In this document: positions 25,416 through 35,300 of the stretch, piece after piece
Position numbering within the stretch: the first letter of the stretch is position 1
Layout: each line of letters begins with the position of its first letter
Origin: Opitutus sp. GAS368
Lineage (GTDB): Bacteria; Verrucomicrobiota; Verrucomicrobiia; Opitutales; Opitutaceae
Direction of reading: 5' to 3'
NCBI GenBank assembly: GCA_945906965.1
Contig: CAMDRP010000016.1
Span: forward strand, 1 to 41,254
Length of the DNA stretch: 41,254 nucleotides
Translations under genes and position numbers: made by a program
The notes under the pieces: model-generated
What the model was told of the DNA's origin: nothing
The model's input: the letters and a program-made list of their open reading frames with translations, nothing else
The model's database searches: none

Positions 25416-26246
25416 TTAGCGAGAACGGGCGCGACGAGCCGCGCGGTCAAAACTCCAGCGCAGCCACGGCGCGAGGATACCGCCGAACCACGCCAAGGCC
25501 GTCACGGGCAGACCGGGTGTGATCGAAAAACGCCCGCGCGCGACTCCGTCGAGTGTCACGCGCGCGATCGCATCCGCCGTCCAGAGTCCGCCCCCCGCGG
25601 TCACGGCTTTCGTCTCGGCGGGCTTGGTACGGTTTTCTTCGGCGAGTTGCGGCGTGTCGGTATCGGGCGGATAAACGATGCTCACGCGCACGCCGGTGTC
25701 GGCGAGTTCTGCGCGCAGCGACTCGGCGAGGCCGCGCAGCGCAAACTTCGAGGGCGCGTACGCCGTGTAGCCAAAAAATCCGTGCAACCCCGCGCCCGAA
25801 GATACGAGCACGACGGCGCCGTGTCGGCGTTGGCGCATCGCGGGCACCACGGCCTTTAAAGCGTAAACCGTACCGAAATAATTCACCGCCATGGTGCGCT
25901 CGAAGACGTCGACGGGAATGGTTTCAAAATAGCCGGGCTGCGCGATGCCGGCCGAGGTGATGAGCACATCGACGGGACCGAGGGCCAGCGCGGCAGCCGC
26001 GAGGGCGGTGTTGACCTCGTTTTCGCGGGCCACATCAGCCGAAGTGGTGAATACAGTGGCGCCGGGAGTCGCGTCGCGCAGGGAAGTGGCAGCAGCGGCG
26101 AGCTTGGCTGGATCGCGGGCGACCAAGCTCACGCGGGCGCCGGCCGCCACGGCGCGCTGGGCGAGCGCCAGGCCGATGCCGCTCGAGCCGCCGGTGATGA
26201 GCACGTGTTGATCGCGGAGTTGCACGGGATGAAGCGAAGCGGAAAT
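25416..26246 (-). CDS. short-chain dehydrogenase/reductase resembling 3-ketodihydrosphingosine reductase
   Basis: A classical SDR of 276 residues from the chosen start. The cofactor motif is TGGSSGIG (19-26); the catalytic residues are Ser150/151, Tyr164 and Lys168 (YAPSK). After the catalytic loop it reads VYPPDTDTPQLAEENRTKP (192-210), nearly identical to the signature of eukaryotic KDSR (PPDTDTP, then EENRTKP and ET). KDSR reduces 3-ketosphinganine to sphinganine with NADPH. The C-terminus has a hydrophobic stretch (ALAWFGGILAPWLRW) and a basic tail, consistent with membrane contact. No serine palmitoyltransferase or ceramide synthase is in the window, so a sphingolipid role is inferred only from the motif. 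No ATG precedes the domain; GTG codons at 26309, 26246 and 26225 are possible. I prefer 26246, which has AGGA about 12 bases upstream. Confidence 0.85.
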   Translation of the reverse strand: MSASLHPVQLRDQHVLITGGSSGIGLALAQRAVAAGARVSLVARDPAKLAAAATSLRDATPGATVFTTSADVARENEVNTALAAAALALGPVDVLITSAGIAQPGYFETIPVDVFERTMAVNYFGTVYALKAVVPAMRQRRHGAVVLVSSGAGLHGFFGYTAYAPSKFALRGLAESLRAELADTGVRVSIVYPPDTDTPQLAEENRTKPAETKAVTAGGGLWTADAIARVTLDGVARGRFSITPGLPVTALAWFGGILAPWLRWSFDRAARRARSR

Positions 26247-26390
26247 CACGCGAAGGGCGAGTCCTAGGTGTGACTCACGGAAAAGTTGTCGGTGGTGGCT
26301 GGTTTGCACCGATCCGCTAAAAAACGGCGTATGTCGGAAAAAACAGGGTGCGCTGTGCGCTGGCTTCGCTCATGCTGAGGAAACTTCGCC

Positions 26391-27953
26391 ATGTCTTCTG
26401 CCGCCGCTAATGCCACACCGACCTCGCCGCTGTTTAACTGGCTTGGTACGCGGGCGGCGGGCGTGTTGCTGCATCCCACGGCGCTGCCGGGCGATCAAGG
26501 CATCGGCACTTTCGATGAACACGCGGTGCGATTCCTCGATTTTTTGCAGGCGGCCGGACTTAAATACTGGCAGCTCTGTCCGCTTGGCCCGACGGGCTAC
26601 GGCGATTCGCCTTATCAGTCTTTTTCGGCGTTTGCCGGTAATCCCTACCTAATCGACCTCAAGGCGCTCGTCGCCGCGAAATTTCTCACGCCGGCGGAAA
26701 TCGCGCCGCTCGCCGCGCTGAATGCCGACCGCGTGGACTACGGCGCGCTTTACGAAAAAAAATGGCCGCTACTCGCGCAGGCTTTTGCACGGTTTAAGGC
26801 AGCCGGTGCGCCCGCGCTTGCGTCGGACGGGGAAACGTTTGCGCAGTTTCAAACTAAGCAGTCGGCTTGGCTCGATGGTTACGCGTTTTTCCGGGCGCTG
26901 AAGGATCATCACCGCGGCGTCGCCTGGTGGGAATGGCCGGCGGCGGTGCGTTCTTATCTGGCGGCGAAAAAATCGCCGTTACGCGCGCAGCTCGCGACCG
27001 CCACGGAGGCGCACGCGTTTTACCAATATCTTTTCTTCGCCCAGTGGCGCGCGCTGCGGGCGGCGGCGGCGGTGCGCGGCATCGAGATCATCGGGGATAT
27101 TCCGATTTTCGTCGCGGCGGATTCGGCTGATGTGTGGGCCAACCCCGAGCTGTTTGAGCTCGATCCGCAAACCGCGCGGCCCTTGGCGGTGGCGGGCGTG
27201 CCACCGGATTATTTTTCCGCCGACGGACAATTGTGGGGTAACCCCCTTTACCTGTGGTCGCGCCACGCGGAGGATGGTTATGCGTGGTGGCACGCGCGGT
27301 TGCGGGCCTCGTTTGCGTTGTGCGATGTGGTGCGCATCGATCATTTCCGCGGATTTGACGCTTATTGGCGGATTCCGGCGAGTGCGCCGACGGCGCGCAC
27401 GGGCGAATGGGTCAAAGCGCCGGGACTCGATTTTTTCCGCTCGGTGCGTGCGACGTTTCCGCAGGCAAAGATCATCGCGGAAGATCTGGGCGAACTCACG
27501 CCGAGTGTTGTGGCGTTGCGCGAGGCGACAGGTTTGCCGGGCATGGCGATCCTGCAATTTGCCTTCGGCGGGAACGACGCGAAGAACCTTTATTTGCCGC
27601 ATAATCTCGTGGCCAACGCTGCGATTTACCCCGGCACGCACGACAACGATACGTCGCTCGGTTGGTACACGACCGCCGCGGAGAAAGAGCGTGATCACGC
27701 GCGGCGTTATCTGCGCGTGGATGGCCGAGAAATTGGCTGGGACTTTATTCGCACGAGCTTCGCGGCGGTGAGCCGGCTCGCGGTGGTGCCGTTGCAGGAT
27801 GTGATGAGTCTTGGGAGCGCGGCACGTTTCAATTCGCCCGGCAAGCCGCAGGGCAATTGGCAGTGGCGCTACCGTAGCGGGCAACTCGAGCAGCTCATCG
27901 GCGGGGGCACGGCGGCGTATCTGAAGTCGCTCGCGACGATCTACGGGCGTTAA
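26391..27953 (+). CDS. malQ: 4-alpha-glucanotransferase (GH77)
   Basis: Amylomaltase transfers alpha-1,4-glucan segments between malto-oligosaccharides in the cytoplasm, as part of maltodextrin or glycogen metabolism. The 520-residue length is usual for the short bacterial form. N-terminal family blocks are GVLLHPTALPGDQGIGTF and WQLCPLGPTGYGDSPYQSFSAFAGNPYLID. The catalytic residues are the nucleophile Asp317 in VVRIDHFRGF, the acid/base Glu364 in IIAEDLGELTPSV and the third carboxylate Asp418 in GTHDNDTSLGW. The ATG at 26391 is preceded by GAGGA about 12 bases upstream, one of the few purine-rich leaders in the window. The first 15 residues are Ala/Thr-rich and unconserved. The gene is divergent from the KDSR-like reductase gene and is followed by a secreted propeller protein. 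Confidence 0.97.
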   Translation: MSSAAANATPTSPLFNWLGTRAAGVLLHPTALPGDQGIGTFDEHAVRFLDFLQAAGLKYWQLCPLGPTGYGDSPYQSFSAFAGNPYLIDLKALVAAKFLTPAEIAPLAALNADRVDYGALYEKKWPLLAQAFARFKAAGAPALASDGETFAQFQTKQSAWLDGYAFFRALKDHHRGVAWWEWPAAVRSYLAAKKSPLRAQLATATEAHAFYQYLFFAQWRALRAAAAVRGIEIIGDIPIFVAADSADVWANPELFELDPQTARPLAVAGVPPDYFSADGQLWGNPLYLWSRHAEDGYAWWHARLRASFALCDVVRIDHFRGFDAYWRIPASAPTARTGEWVKAPGLDFFRSVRATFPQAKIIAEDLGELTPSVVALREATGLPGMAILQFAFGGNDAKNLYLPHNLVANAAIYPGTHDNDTSLGWYTTAAEKERDHARRYLRVDGREIGWDFIRTSFAAVSRLAVVPLQDVMSLGSAARFNSPGKPQGNWQWRYRSGQLEQLIGGGTAAYLKSLATIYGR

Positions 27954-28041
27954 ATTTCTCTTGGCGACGGGTAATAATCAGAAGGTTTGCCGTTGAATCG
28001 GTGCGAGTCGTGCGCGTGATGGCGGGTGTTTTCTTACCCCT

Positions 28042-29184
28042 ATGAAATTATCCCTGTTTTTAGTCGGAGTGTTTGGATGTTTGGTTACGACGAGTGCGGC
28101 CTTGGCGGCACCTGCGGGTGCGTCAGTCGCGCCGTCGATTCGCGGTGAAGTCATTATTAATCGCCAAACTGCGCCCTGGGAATCGCAGCAGGTGCAGGAG
28201 CCATGTATTTTGACGAACCCGAAGGACCCGACGCGGCTCGTGATGTTTTACTCCGGCGTCCCGGCGACGGATCGAAAACTCTGCTACATCGGTAAGGCGT
28301 GGGCGTTGAAATCGGATCCGTTTACGTGGCATCAAGACGCGGCGAATCCGATCTTCGCGCCGTCCAAGCAAGGTTGGGATTCGGGCAGCATCCGCCTCGA
28401 TGCGGTCCTGTACATCGAAGAAGAAGACGCGTATTATATTTATTATTCGGGCACGAAGGCGACGGTGCAGGATCGGATCGGTCTCGCCATTTGTCCGGCG
28501 GGCGCGGACGGCTACTCGGGGATTAATCCCGCCGTAGTTCAGCGCGTGGGCGCGACGCCGGTGCTCGCGCCTGAGCCAGCGGAACCCTTTGCGGAAACGA
28601 TGGCCTCGCAGGCCGCGGTGTGGCGGGAAAAAGACCCCACGACGCAGCAATGGCGGTGGTTCATGTATTACTCGTATCGCGGCAAAAATGGCACGTTACC
28701 CGGCATCCGACTCGCGACGTCGAGCGACGGCAAAACCTGGCAGCGCCACTACGACGCTCAGGATCCGCGCGGCATGGGCCACATTTTTGATTCCACGCCC
28801 GGCGCTTATTACGAGTGGCATCAGATTTCAAAAATCGGCGGCACCTACGTACTCGCGATCGAGGTCGGACTTGAAAAAGGCAAACGCTGGCGCCCGGTGA
28901 TCGCCGTGAGCCAGCACCCGGATCGTGGTTGGAAACAACTCGAGGTCGACGCGGTGTTGCAGACCAAATGGACCGGTCTTTACCGCGACGACACGATGTA
29001 TCACGTGGCGACGCCCGCGTTTTATCAGTTCGATGACAAGTGGTACCTCTACGTCCAAGCCTGTCCGCTTCCGGGTAACGGCAACTACATCGACGGCCAC
29101 TGGGATATGTGGGCGATCGCCTGCGACCGCGAAATCCCGACGCTGCCCGGACACACGAAATTGTTTATCCCTGGCCAGCGTTGA
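28042..29184 (+). CDS. secreted five-bladed beta-propeller, glycosidase-like (GH43/GH32 superfamily type)
   Basis: A 380-residue exported protein with a signal peptide at about 1-22 (LFLVGVFGCLVTTSAALAA). Cys13 in VFGC is a weak lipobox candidate. The repeated blade pattern is visible as aromatic strands ending in W or Y: QEPCILTNPKDPTRLVMFYSG, AVLYIEEEDAYYIYYSGTKA, WRWFMYYSYRGKNG, YEWHQISKIGGTYVLAIEVG and FYQFDDKWYLYVQACPL (each blade given as its core). Such propellers are typical of GH43, GH32, GH62 and GH117 enzymes and of related phosphorylases. I cannot assign the catalytic acids with confidence; Glu66 (QEPC) and Asp120 (SIRLDAV) are candidates. It may trim side chains of plant polysaccharides together with the CE15 and SASA proteins. 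It is not clearly coupled to malQ, which lies 88 bases upstream. Confidence 0.7.
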   Translation: MKLSLFLVGVFGCLVTTSAALAAPAGASVAPSIRGEVIINRQTAPWESQQVQEPCILTNPKDPTRLVMFYSGVPATDRKLCYIGKAWALKSDPFTWHQDAANPIFAPSKQGWDSGSIRLDAVLYIEEEDAYYIYYSGTKATVQDRIGLAICPAGADGYSGINPAVVQRVGATPVLAPEPAEPFAETMASQAAVWREKDPTTQQWRWFMYYSYRGKNGTLPGIRLATSSDGKTWQRHYDAQDPRGMGHIFDSTPGAYYEWHQISKIGGTYVLAIEVGLEKGKRWRPVIAVSQHPDRGWKQLEVDAVLQTKWTGLYRDDTMYHVATPAFYQFDDKWYLYVQACPLPGNGNYIDGHWDMWAIACDREIPTLPGHTKLFIPGQR

Positions 29185-29205
29185 CGCGGTGCGGCCCCGG
29201 CGCCT

Positions 29206-29739
29206 TTAGCTGGCGACGACTTCGTCGCGCGCCGAGCGCTTCAGGAACGCGGCGGTGATGAGGGCAAAAAGCGTGCTGAAGAAAAGACCCATGAAAAAAC
29301 CGATCCCGGCTTGGATCGCGGGCTTCATCATCGAGCGGGTCATGCTGTTGACCTGCTCGATTCTGTCGGCGCTCAGACCTTTAGCTTCCAGTTGATCGGA
29401 TTGGGCTTGGAGCATGACCTCGATAAAACCGGGGTTAACGACTGCCGCATAAAGGTAGGTGAAGATCGCGCCGAAGAGTGACGCAAACAAAGCGATCATG
29501 AAACCGGTGCCGAGTGCGCGGCCGTAGCCATAAGCGTCCATGGGGGGCAACGCATCCCGATGTTCCCTAATGCCATAAATCAAGCACGCGATGCTGATGC
29601 CAATACTGCCAAACATCTGGATCTTTTGGGCCAGATCGAGTTTCGCGGCCTCGCTGTGCCAACCCAAAAAATAGAGCGCAAACACGATCAGCGCGTTGCC
29701 GAGCGCCATGTAAAAGCCGTAGGTGAGGTAAGTTTTCAT
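29206..29739 (-). CDS. DUF4199 family membrane protein
   Basis: A 177-residue protein with four hydrophobic helices at about 5-25, 38-57, 76-100 and 144-167, and a soluble loop (about 105-140) rich in Gln, Glu and Met. The layout and the YGRALGTGFMIALFASLFGAIFTYLY segment (helix 3) match DUF4199, a family common in Bacteroidota and Verrucomicrobiota with no assigned biochemical role. The ATG at 29737-29739 has no Shine-Dalgarno. The upstream gap to the DUF3500 gene (117 bases, same strand) contains an AT-rich patch around TTGCTAATCACATATACA, which may hold its promoter. It ends 21 bases from the convergent propeller gene. Confidence 0.8.
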   Translation of the reverse strand: MKTYLTYGFYMALGNALIVFALYFLGWHSEAAKLDLAQKIQMFGSIGISIACLIYGIREHRDALPPMDAYGYGRALGTGFMIALFASLFGAIFTYLYAAVVNPGFIEVMLQAQSDQLEAKGLSADRIEQVNSMTRSMMKPAIQAGIGFFMGLFFSTLFALITAAFLKRSARDEVVAS

Positions 29740-29856
29740 AGTGATTCGCGCGATGATGCCGAACCGTCTTCGCGCACTGTATATGTGATTAGCAAAGTGC
29801 CGCCGCGCATGCGCTCAACGACGCGCGACTGCTGCGGCGGAGGCTGGACGCGCGGT

Positions 29857-30882
29857 TTATTTTTTTGCGTGCTCGCGGGCATAGTGTGCGGCGAGGACGT
29901 CGTGGCCGAAGTCGCCCGCAAAGTTGCGCCAGACCGTGTGGATGTGGTTGGCCTCGTTCTGGGTGTTGTCGAATTCGACCACGAAGGTTTTGCCCTGAAT
30001 GCGATAATAATGGCCCGCGCTGCGGTCGAGGACGCCGGCCCAAGCGAAGTGGAGGCTGTCGAGATTTTTACCGGTCGCTTCGGCGAGGGCGGGATCGGCG
30101 ATCTCGGCGCGGTAGCGTGTGAAATACAGCTGCAGCAGGGCGCGGAGTTGGTCGCGTTGGGCGGCGGTGAGCGCGGTGGCGGCGAGTCCGGCGGGAACGA
30201 GGGGATCAACCCGAGCTTTGTTGCTGGTGGCGATGTCGTTAGGGGCTTTGACGGCGATGAGGGCGGCGGCACGTTGCGTGGCGTCGAGGCTGTTTACGAA
30301 GGCGAGGCCGAGGTCTTCTTCTTCGGCGAGGACGCGGGTGCCTTTTTGCGGGCCGGCGCGAACCTCGGCGGGGTTGGTGCCGAAAAAAGATGGCGTCACG
30401 GCGACGTGGTCGGCGTCAAAAATCGTAAAGTTGAGCGAGAGATGGTGGCCTTCGAAGCGCCAACCCCAAGGCGCAGAGGCAGATGGGTCGCCGAAGATCG
30501 TTACGTAGTACATCGTGGGATCGCGGCGGACGGGGTCTTTTTCGATTTCGCGGAGGACGTTTTCGAGGGTGATAATGGTCTCGGCGCGGGCAGTGCCGCG
30601 TTGGCTAAGGCCGGAGCGGAGCAGGGCGCGCGCGAGGTCTTGTTGCGCGGGCGTCATGTCTTTGAGGGTGAGACCATCGCGCTTGATGGGGACGAAGAAC
30701 CATTTTTCGCGTTCGGGCGCGGTGAGACTGAAGACGGTGCGGGCGCGTTGCGCGGGATCGAGCGCAGCGAGGAATTTTTGGGCCGCGCCGGTCATCTCGG
30801 CGGTCGAGGCGAGCGCGGTGAAGGGCGAGGTCCCAAGCAAGGCGGCGACGACGGCAAGGATACGGCGTGGGGTGAGGCGCAT
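29857..30882 (-). CDS. secreted DUF3500 family protein
   Basis: A 341-residue protein with a signal peptide (about 1-25, ILAVVAALLGTSPFTALA) followed by the DUF3500 pattern: a helical start ending in WFFVP, then MTPAQQDLARALLRSGLSQRG, YYVTIFGDPSASAPWGWRFEGHHLSLNF (two pieces of one block) and a C-terminal AGHYYRIQGKTFVVEFDN with NHIHTVWRNFAGDFG. The conserved Trp/His-rich blocks suggest a metal or ligand site: HH in EGHHL and HIH in NHIHT. The biochemical function of the family is unknown to me; members occur widely in soil bacteria and are usually exported. The gene is divergent from the RND operon. The ATG at 30882 directly precedes the signal peptide. Confidence 0.85.
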   Translation of the reverse strand: MRLTPRRILAVVAALLGTSPFTALASTAEMTGAAQKFLAALDPAQRARTVFSLTAPEREKWFFVPIKRDGLTLKDMTPAQQDLARALLRSGLSQRGTARAETIITLENVLREIEKDPVRRDPTMYYVTIFGDPSASAPWGWRFEGHHLSLNFTIFDADHVAVTPSFFGTNPAEVRAGPQKGTRVLAEEEDLGLAFVNSLDATQRAAALIAVKAPNDIATSNKARVDPLVPAGLAATALTAAQRDQLRALLQLYFTRYRAEIADPALAEATGKNLDSLHFAWAGVLDRSAGHYYRIQGKTFVVEFDNTQNEANHIHTVWRNFAGDFGHDVLAAHYAREHAKK

Positions 30883-31054
30883 GGGCGTATCTTTTGCGAA
30901 ACGGACCTAGCCGGCAAGGGTTGAAACGATCGCCGGCCGTAGTCGTTGTAAGATTTTTAACAAAACTTCTAGCAACGGAGGGGTAACGTTGGTCGTCTGG
31001 CGGGGCAACTCGGCCGTATTGCGGACCGCGTGTTTCTAACTATCCTCTTTATCT
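30883..31054 (+). promoter_or_regulatory. upstream region of the RND operon with the AT-rich motif
   Basis: These 172 bases separate the divergent DUF3500 and RND adaptor genes. TTTTTAACAAAA at 30954-30965 followed after three bases by CTAG (30969-30972) repeats, with identical spacing, the motif upstream of the TonB receptor at 16755-16773. It lies 101 bases before the adaptor ATG. No convincing -10 box or palindrome accompanies it here. The remainder of the gap is GC-rich and I see no small gene in it. Confidence 0.5.
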
Positions 31055-32299
31055 ATGTCGCAAGCTCCCCAACGCCGCCGTTCTTGGTTACTTTACGCAG
31101 TCGTCGCCCTGATTTTTGCCGGGGGCGTCTGGTATTTTGGCCTGCGCACCACGCCGCCGGTGACGGGTAACTCCTGGCGTCAGCGTAGCGGCAACCAGCC
31201 GACCCCGGTGCGCGCTGAAGTCGTGCAGCGCCAAGACCTCACCGTCCAACTTCGCGCGATCGGGACCGTCCAGCCGCTCAACATCGTGACCGTGCGTAGT
31301 CGCGTCGACGGCGAGTTGCTCCGCGTGGCGTTCACCGAGGGGCAATCCGTCGAGCAAGGGCAGTTGCTCGCCGAAATCGATCCCGCGCCGTACAAGATCC
31401 GTCTCGCGCAGATGGATGCCCAAATGCGCCAGAACGCCGCGCAGCTCCGCACTGTGCGCGCCGACCTTGAGCGTTTTCAACAACTCAGCGGCCAAGCCTT
31501 GATTTCTTCCCAACAGCTCGAGGCACAACAAGCCCTCGTCGCCGATCGCGAGGGCGCGCAAGCCGTGTATCAGGCACAAGTCGACGACGCCCGCCGCCAG
31601 CTCGCCTACACCAAGATCGAAGCCCCGATCGCCGGTCGTCTTGGCCTGCGCCAAGTCGATGCGGGTAATTTCATCCGCTCCTCCGATGCTAAGGGCCTGG
31701 TCGTCATCACGCAGACGCGGCCTATGGCGGTTGCCTTTACCGTGCCCGAGATGGATCTGCGCCAAGTCGTCGAGCCGCTCCGCGCCGGTGAACAAATGCC
31801 CGTCGAGGCCTGGGACCGCAACGAGCAGACTCTGCTCGCATCCGGTGTTTTGCGCACCGTGGACAACCAGATCGACCTGACCACCGGTACGCTGCGCTTA
31901 AAGGCCGAGTTTCCCAACGCTGACGAACGCCTTTTCCCTAATCAATTCGTCAACGTCCGCCTCCGCGTGCGTACCTTGGCCCAAGCCGTCGTGATCCCTG
32001 GGGCGGCGGTGCAATTTGGTTCACGTGGCACCTATGTGTTTTTAGTGAACGAGAAAAACGAGGCCACGGTGCGCGACATCGTCATCGGGCCCTCGGATGG
32101 TGCGATGCAATCCATCACCAAAGGCCTCGAGGGCGGCGAGCGCGTCGTCATCGAAGGCGTGGACCGACTGCGCGAAGGCCGCCTCGTTATCATGGTCGAG
32201 AAAGATGGCCAAAATCCTCCTCCGCCCACGGCGCCCGGCGGCATGACGAAGGGCTCGGGCAAGGGCGGCAAAGGCGGCAAGGGCGGGACCACCAAGTAA
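31055..32299 (+). CDS. RND efflux periplasmic adaptor (MdtA-like membrane fusion protein)
   Basis: A 414-residue membrane fusion protein that should bridge the two downstream RND pumps to an outer-membrane channel. A membrane anchor spans about 11-28 ([18 protein letters not shown]). The barrel-sandwich hybrid domain has [22 protein letters not shown] and [19 protein letters not shown], then an alpha-helical hairpin (about 105-180, Gln-rich with a short coiled coil), the second half [20 protein letters not shown], a beta-barrel and a membrane-proximal domain ending near [11 protein letters not shown]. The last 20 or so residues form a Gly/Lys-rich tail ([13 protein letters not shown]) that is not part of the fold. 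The permease gene starts two bases after the stop, so translation is likely coupled. Substrates are unknown; MdtABC pumps export bile salts and some drugs. Confidence 0.93.
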   Translation: MSQAPQRRRSWLLYAVVALIFAGGVWYFGLRTTPPVTGNSWRQRSGNQPTPVRAEVVQRQDLTVQLRAIGTVQPLNIVTVRSRVDGELLRVAFTEGQSVEQGQLLAEIDPAPYKIRLAQMDAQMRQNAAQLRTVRADLERFQQLSGQALISSQQLEAQQALVADREGAQAVYQAQVDDARRQLAYTKIEAPIAGRLGLRQVDAGNFIRSSDAKGLVVITQTRPMAVAFTVPEMDLRQVVEPLRAGEQMPVEAWDRNEQTLLASGVLRTVDNQIDLTTGTLRLKAEFPNADERLFPNQFVNVRLRVRTLAQAVVIPGAAVQFGSRGTYVFLVNEKNEATVRDIVIGPSDGAMQSITKGLEGGERVVIEGVDRLREGRLVIMVEKDGQNPPPPTAPGGMTKGSGKGGKGGKGGTTK

Positions 32300-32301
32300 G
32301 G

Positions 32302-35300
32302 ATGAATCCCTCACGTCCGTTTATTCTGCGACCGGTGGCGACGAGCCTGCTCATGGTCGCGCTGTTGTTGTCGGGCTTCATGGCTTACCGGTTGCTGCCG
32401 GTCTCGGCGCTCCCGCAGGTCGATTTCCCGACGATCCAGATTTTCACGTTTTATCCCGGCGCCAGCCCGACGGTGATGGCGAGCTCGGTCACCGCGCCGC
32501 TCGAGCGCCGTTTCGGCCAAATCCCCGGCGTGAACCAAATGTCGTCATCGAGCTCCGGTGGTTCCTCGGTGATCACGCTGCAGTTCTCACTCCAAGTCTC
32601 ATTGGCCGTCGCGGAACAAGAAGTGCAGGCGGCCATCAACGCCGCGAGTAATCTGCTGCCTAACGATCTCCCGGCACCGCCGATCTATCGTAAAGTTAAT
32701 CCCGCCGATACGCCGATCCTCACGCTCGCGGTGACGTCGGCGACCTTGCCGCTACCACAGGTGCACAATCTCGTGGATACGCGCATCGCGCAGAAACTCG
32801 CGCAGATTCCCGGCGTGGGCATGGTGAGTCTCGCCGGCGGTCAACGCCCAGCGATCCGCGTGCAAATCAACCCTGGCGCGTTGGCGGCGCGCGGCTTGAA
32901 CTTGTCCGATGTGCGCAGCGCGATCAACGCCGCCAGCGTGAATCAGCCGAAGGGCAGCTTCGACGGCCCGATTCGCACGATCCTGATGGATGCCAACGAT
33001 CAGCTCCGCTCCGTCGAAGAATTTCGCAATCTCATCATCACGTGGCGCGACGGCGCACCGCTGCGGCTCGGCGATGTGGCGCAGATTGAAAACGCCTCGG
33101 AAGACCGCCGCCTCGCTGCATGGGCCGATCAATTGCCGGCGGTTTTGATCAACGTCCAACGCCAGCCCGGGGCCAATGTGATCGAAGTCGTGAACCGCGT
33201 GCGGGCGCTTTTGCCTCAGCTGGAAGCGAGCCTGCCGGCGGCGGCGGAACTTGTCGTGCTCACGGATCGCACGCAGAGCATCCGCGCCTCGGTGCGCTCG
33301 GTGGAACACGAGCTCGTGTTCGCCGTGTTGCTTGTGGTGTTGGTGACGTTTGTTTTCCTGCGCAACGTCGCGGCGACGATCATCCCCAGTATCGCGGTGC
33401 CGTTGTCGTTGATCGGCACGTTTGGTGTGATGTACCTGGCGGGTTATTCGCTCAACATTCTCACGCTCATGGCGCTGACCGTCGCGACCGGCTTCGTCGT
33501 CGATGATGCGATCGTGATGCTTGAAAACATCGCGCGTTATCGCGAAGAAGGCGACGGGCCGATGGAAGCGGCGCTGAAAGGTGCGGCGCAGATCGGCTTC
33601 ACGCTCGTCTCACTCACCATCTCGCTCATCGCGGTGTTGATCCCGTTGCTCTTCATGGGCGACGTCGTGGGACGCTTGTTTCACGAGTTCGCGATCACGT
33701 TGGCGGTTTCGATTTTGATCTCGTTGCTCGTCTCGCTCACACTCACGCCGATGATGTGCGCGCGCATGTTGCCTGCGCCCGCCGCCCACGCCCACGCCCA
33801 CGCCCACGCCCACGCCCACGCGGCGCCGGGGTTTCTCGACGTGGTCATCGCGCGTTACGGCCGCTGGCTCGACTGGGTGTTGCAACACCAGCAGCTCACG
33901 CTCGGCGTCACGATCGGCACCGTGCTCGTGACGGCGGGGCTTTATGTGATCGTGCCGAAAGGCTTTTTCCCAGTACAGGACAACGCCGCCATCCAAGTCG
34001 TGACCGACGCGCCGCAATCCGTGTCGTTTGCCGCGATGGCCGAACGGCAACAGGCGCTCGCGGCTAAAATTCTCGAAGACCCGACGGTGCGCAGCCTCTC
34101 GTCGTTTATCGGGGTGGACGGCACCAACGCCACGCTCAACAGCGGCCGGATGTTGGTAAATTTGAAGTCGCATGAAGAGCGTCGTGAAACCGCGAACCAA
34201 ATTATCGACCGACTGCGCGTGGCGGTGCGCGACGTTTCCGGCATCACGGCGTATTTTCAGCCCGTGCAAGAACTCACGATCGAGGATCGCGTGAGCCGCA
34301 CGCAGTTTCAATTTACGCTCACCTGCCCCGACGAGCAGTTGTTGCAGGAATGGGTGCCGCAGTTGATCGCGGCTTTGGAAGAGGTGCCCGCGCTTTCGGA
34401 TGTGGCGAGCGATCTTCAGAATCGCGGACTACAGGCATTTTTGGAAATCGACCGCGATGCCGCGAGTCGGCTGGGTGTGACGATGGCGGATATCGACGAC
34501 ACACTCTACAGCGCATTTGGCCAGCGGCAGATTTCGACGCTCTTCACCCAGGCGAGCCAATATCGCGTCGTCATAGAAGTCGACCCACGCCTCTCCAAGG
34601 GACCGGAGGCGTTGACTTCACTTTTTGTGCGTACGCGCAACGGTCAACCGGTGCCGTTGTCGAGCATTGCCCGGGTGAGTGAGCGGCCGACGACGCTGCT
34701 TATCAATCACGTGGGACAATTTCCCTCGGTGAGTGTTTCTTTCAATCTTGGGCCGCGGGCGTCGCTGGGTGAAGCGGTCGAGGCGATCGAGCGTACGGTG
34801 CGCACCGTCGAGTTGCCGGCGGCGATTGAAATGCGTTTTGAAGGCGCGGCGCGGGCGTTTCGCTCGTCACTTTCCAGCACCTTGTGGCTGATTTTGGCTG
34901 CGGTGGTGACGATGTACATCGTGCTCGGCGTCTTGTACGAGAGCTTGATTCATCCGATCACGATTCTCTCTACGCTGCCCTCAGCGGCGGTCGGTGCGTT
35001 GCTGGCCTTGTGGGTGACGGATCGGCCTTTGGACATGATCGCGATCATCGGTATTATTCTGCTCATCGGGTTGGTGAAGAAAAACGGCATCATGATGGTG
35101 GACTTCGCGCTTGAGGCGACGCGGCGCCAAGGTTTGTCGCCGGAGAAAGCTATTCACCAGGCGGCGTTGCAGCGGTTTCGGCCGATTTTGATGACGACGC
35201 TCGCGGCGCTTTTCGGGGCTTTGCCACTGATGTTTTCTTCGGGTTCAGGCGCCGAGTTGCGGCAACCCCTGGGCCTCGTGATGGTCGGCGGACTTCTGGT

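Noticed and set aside
29736-29810. A 24-codon frame (MRGGTLLITYTVRED...) whose stop overlaps the DUF4199 ATG as ATGA
   Set aside because: It is the tail of a long shadow frame of the DUF3500 gene, shows no leader and no recognisable domain; the AT-rich part is better explained as the DUF4199 promoter.
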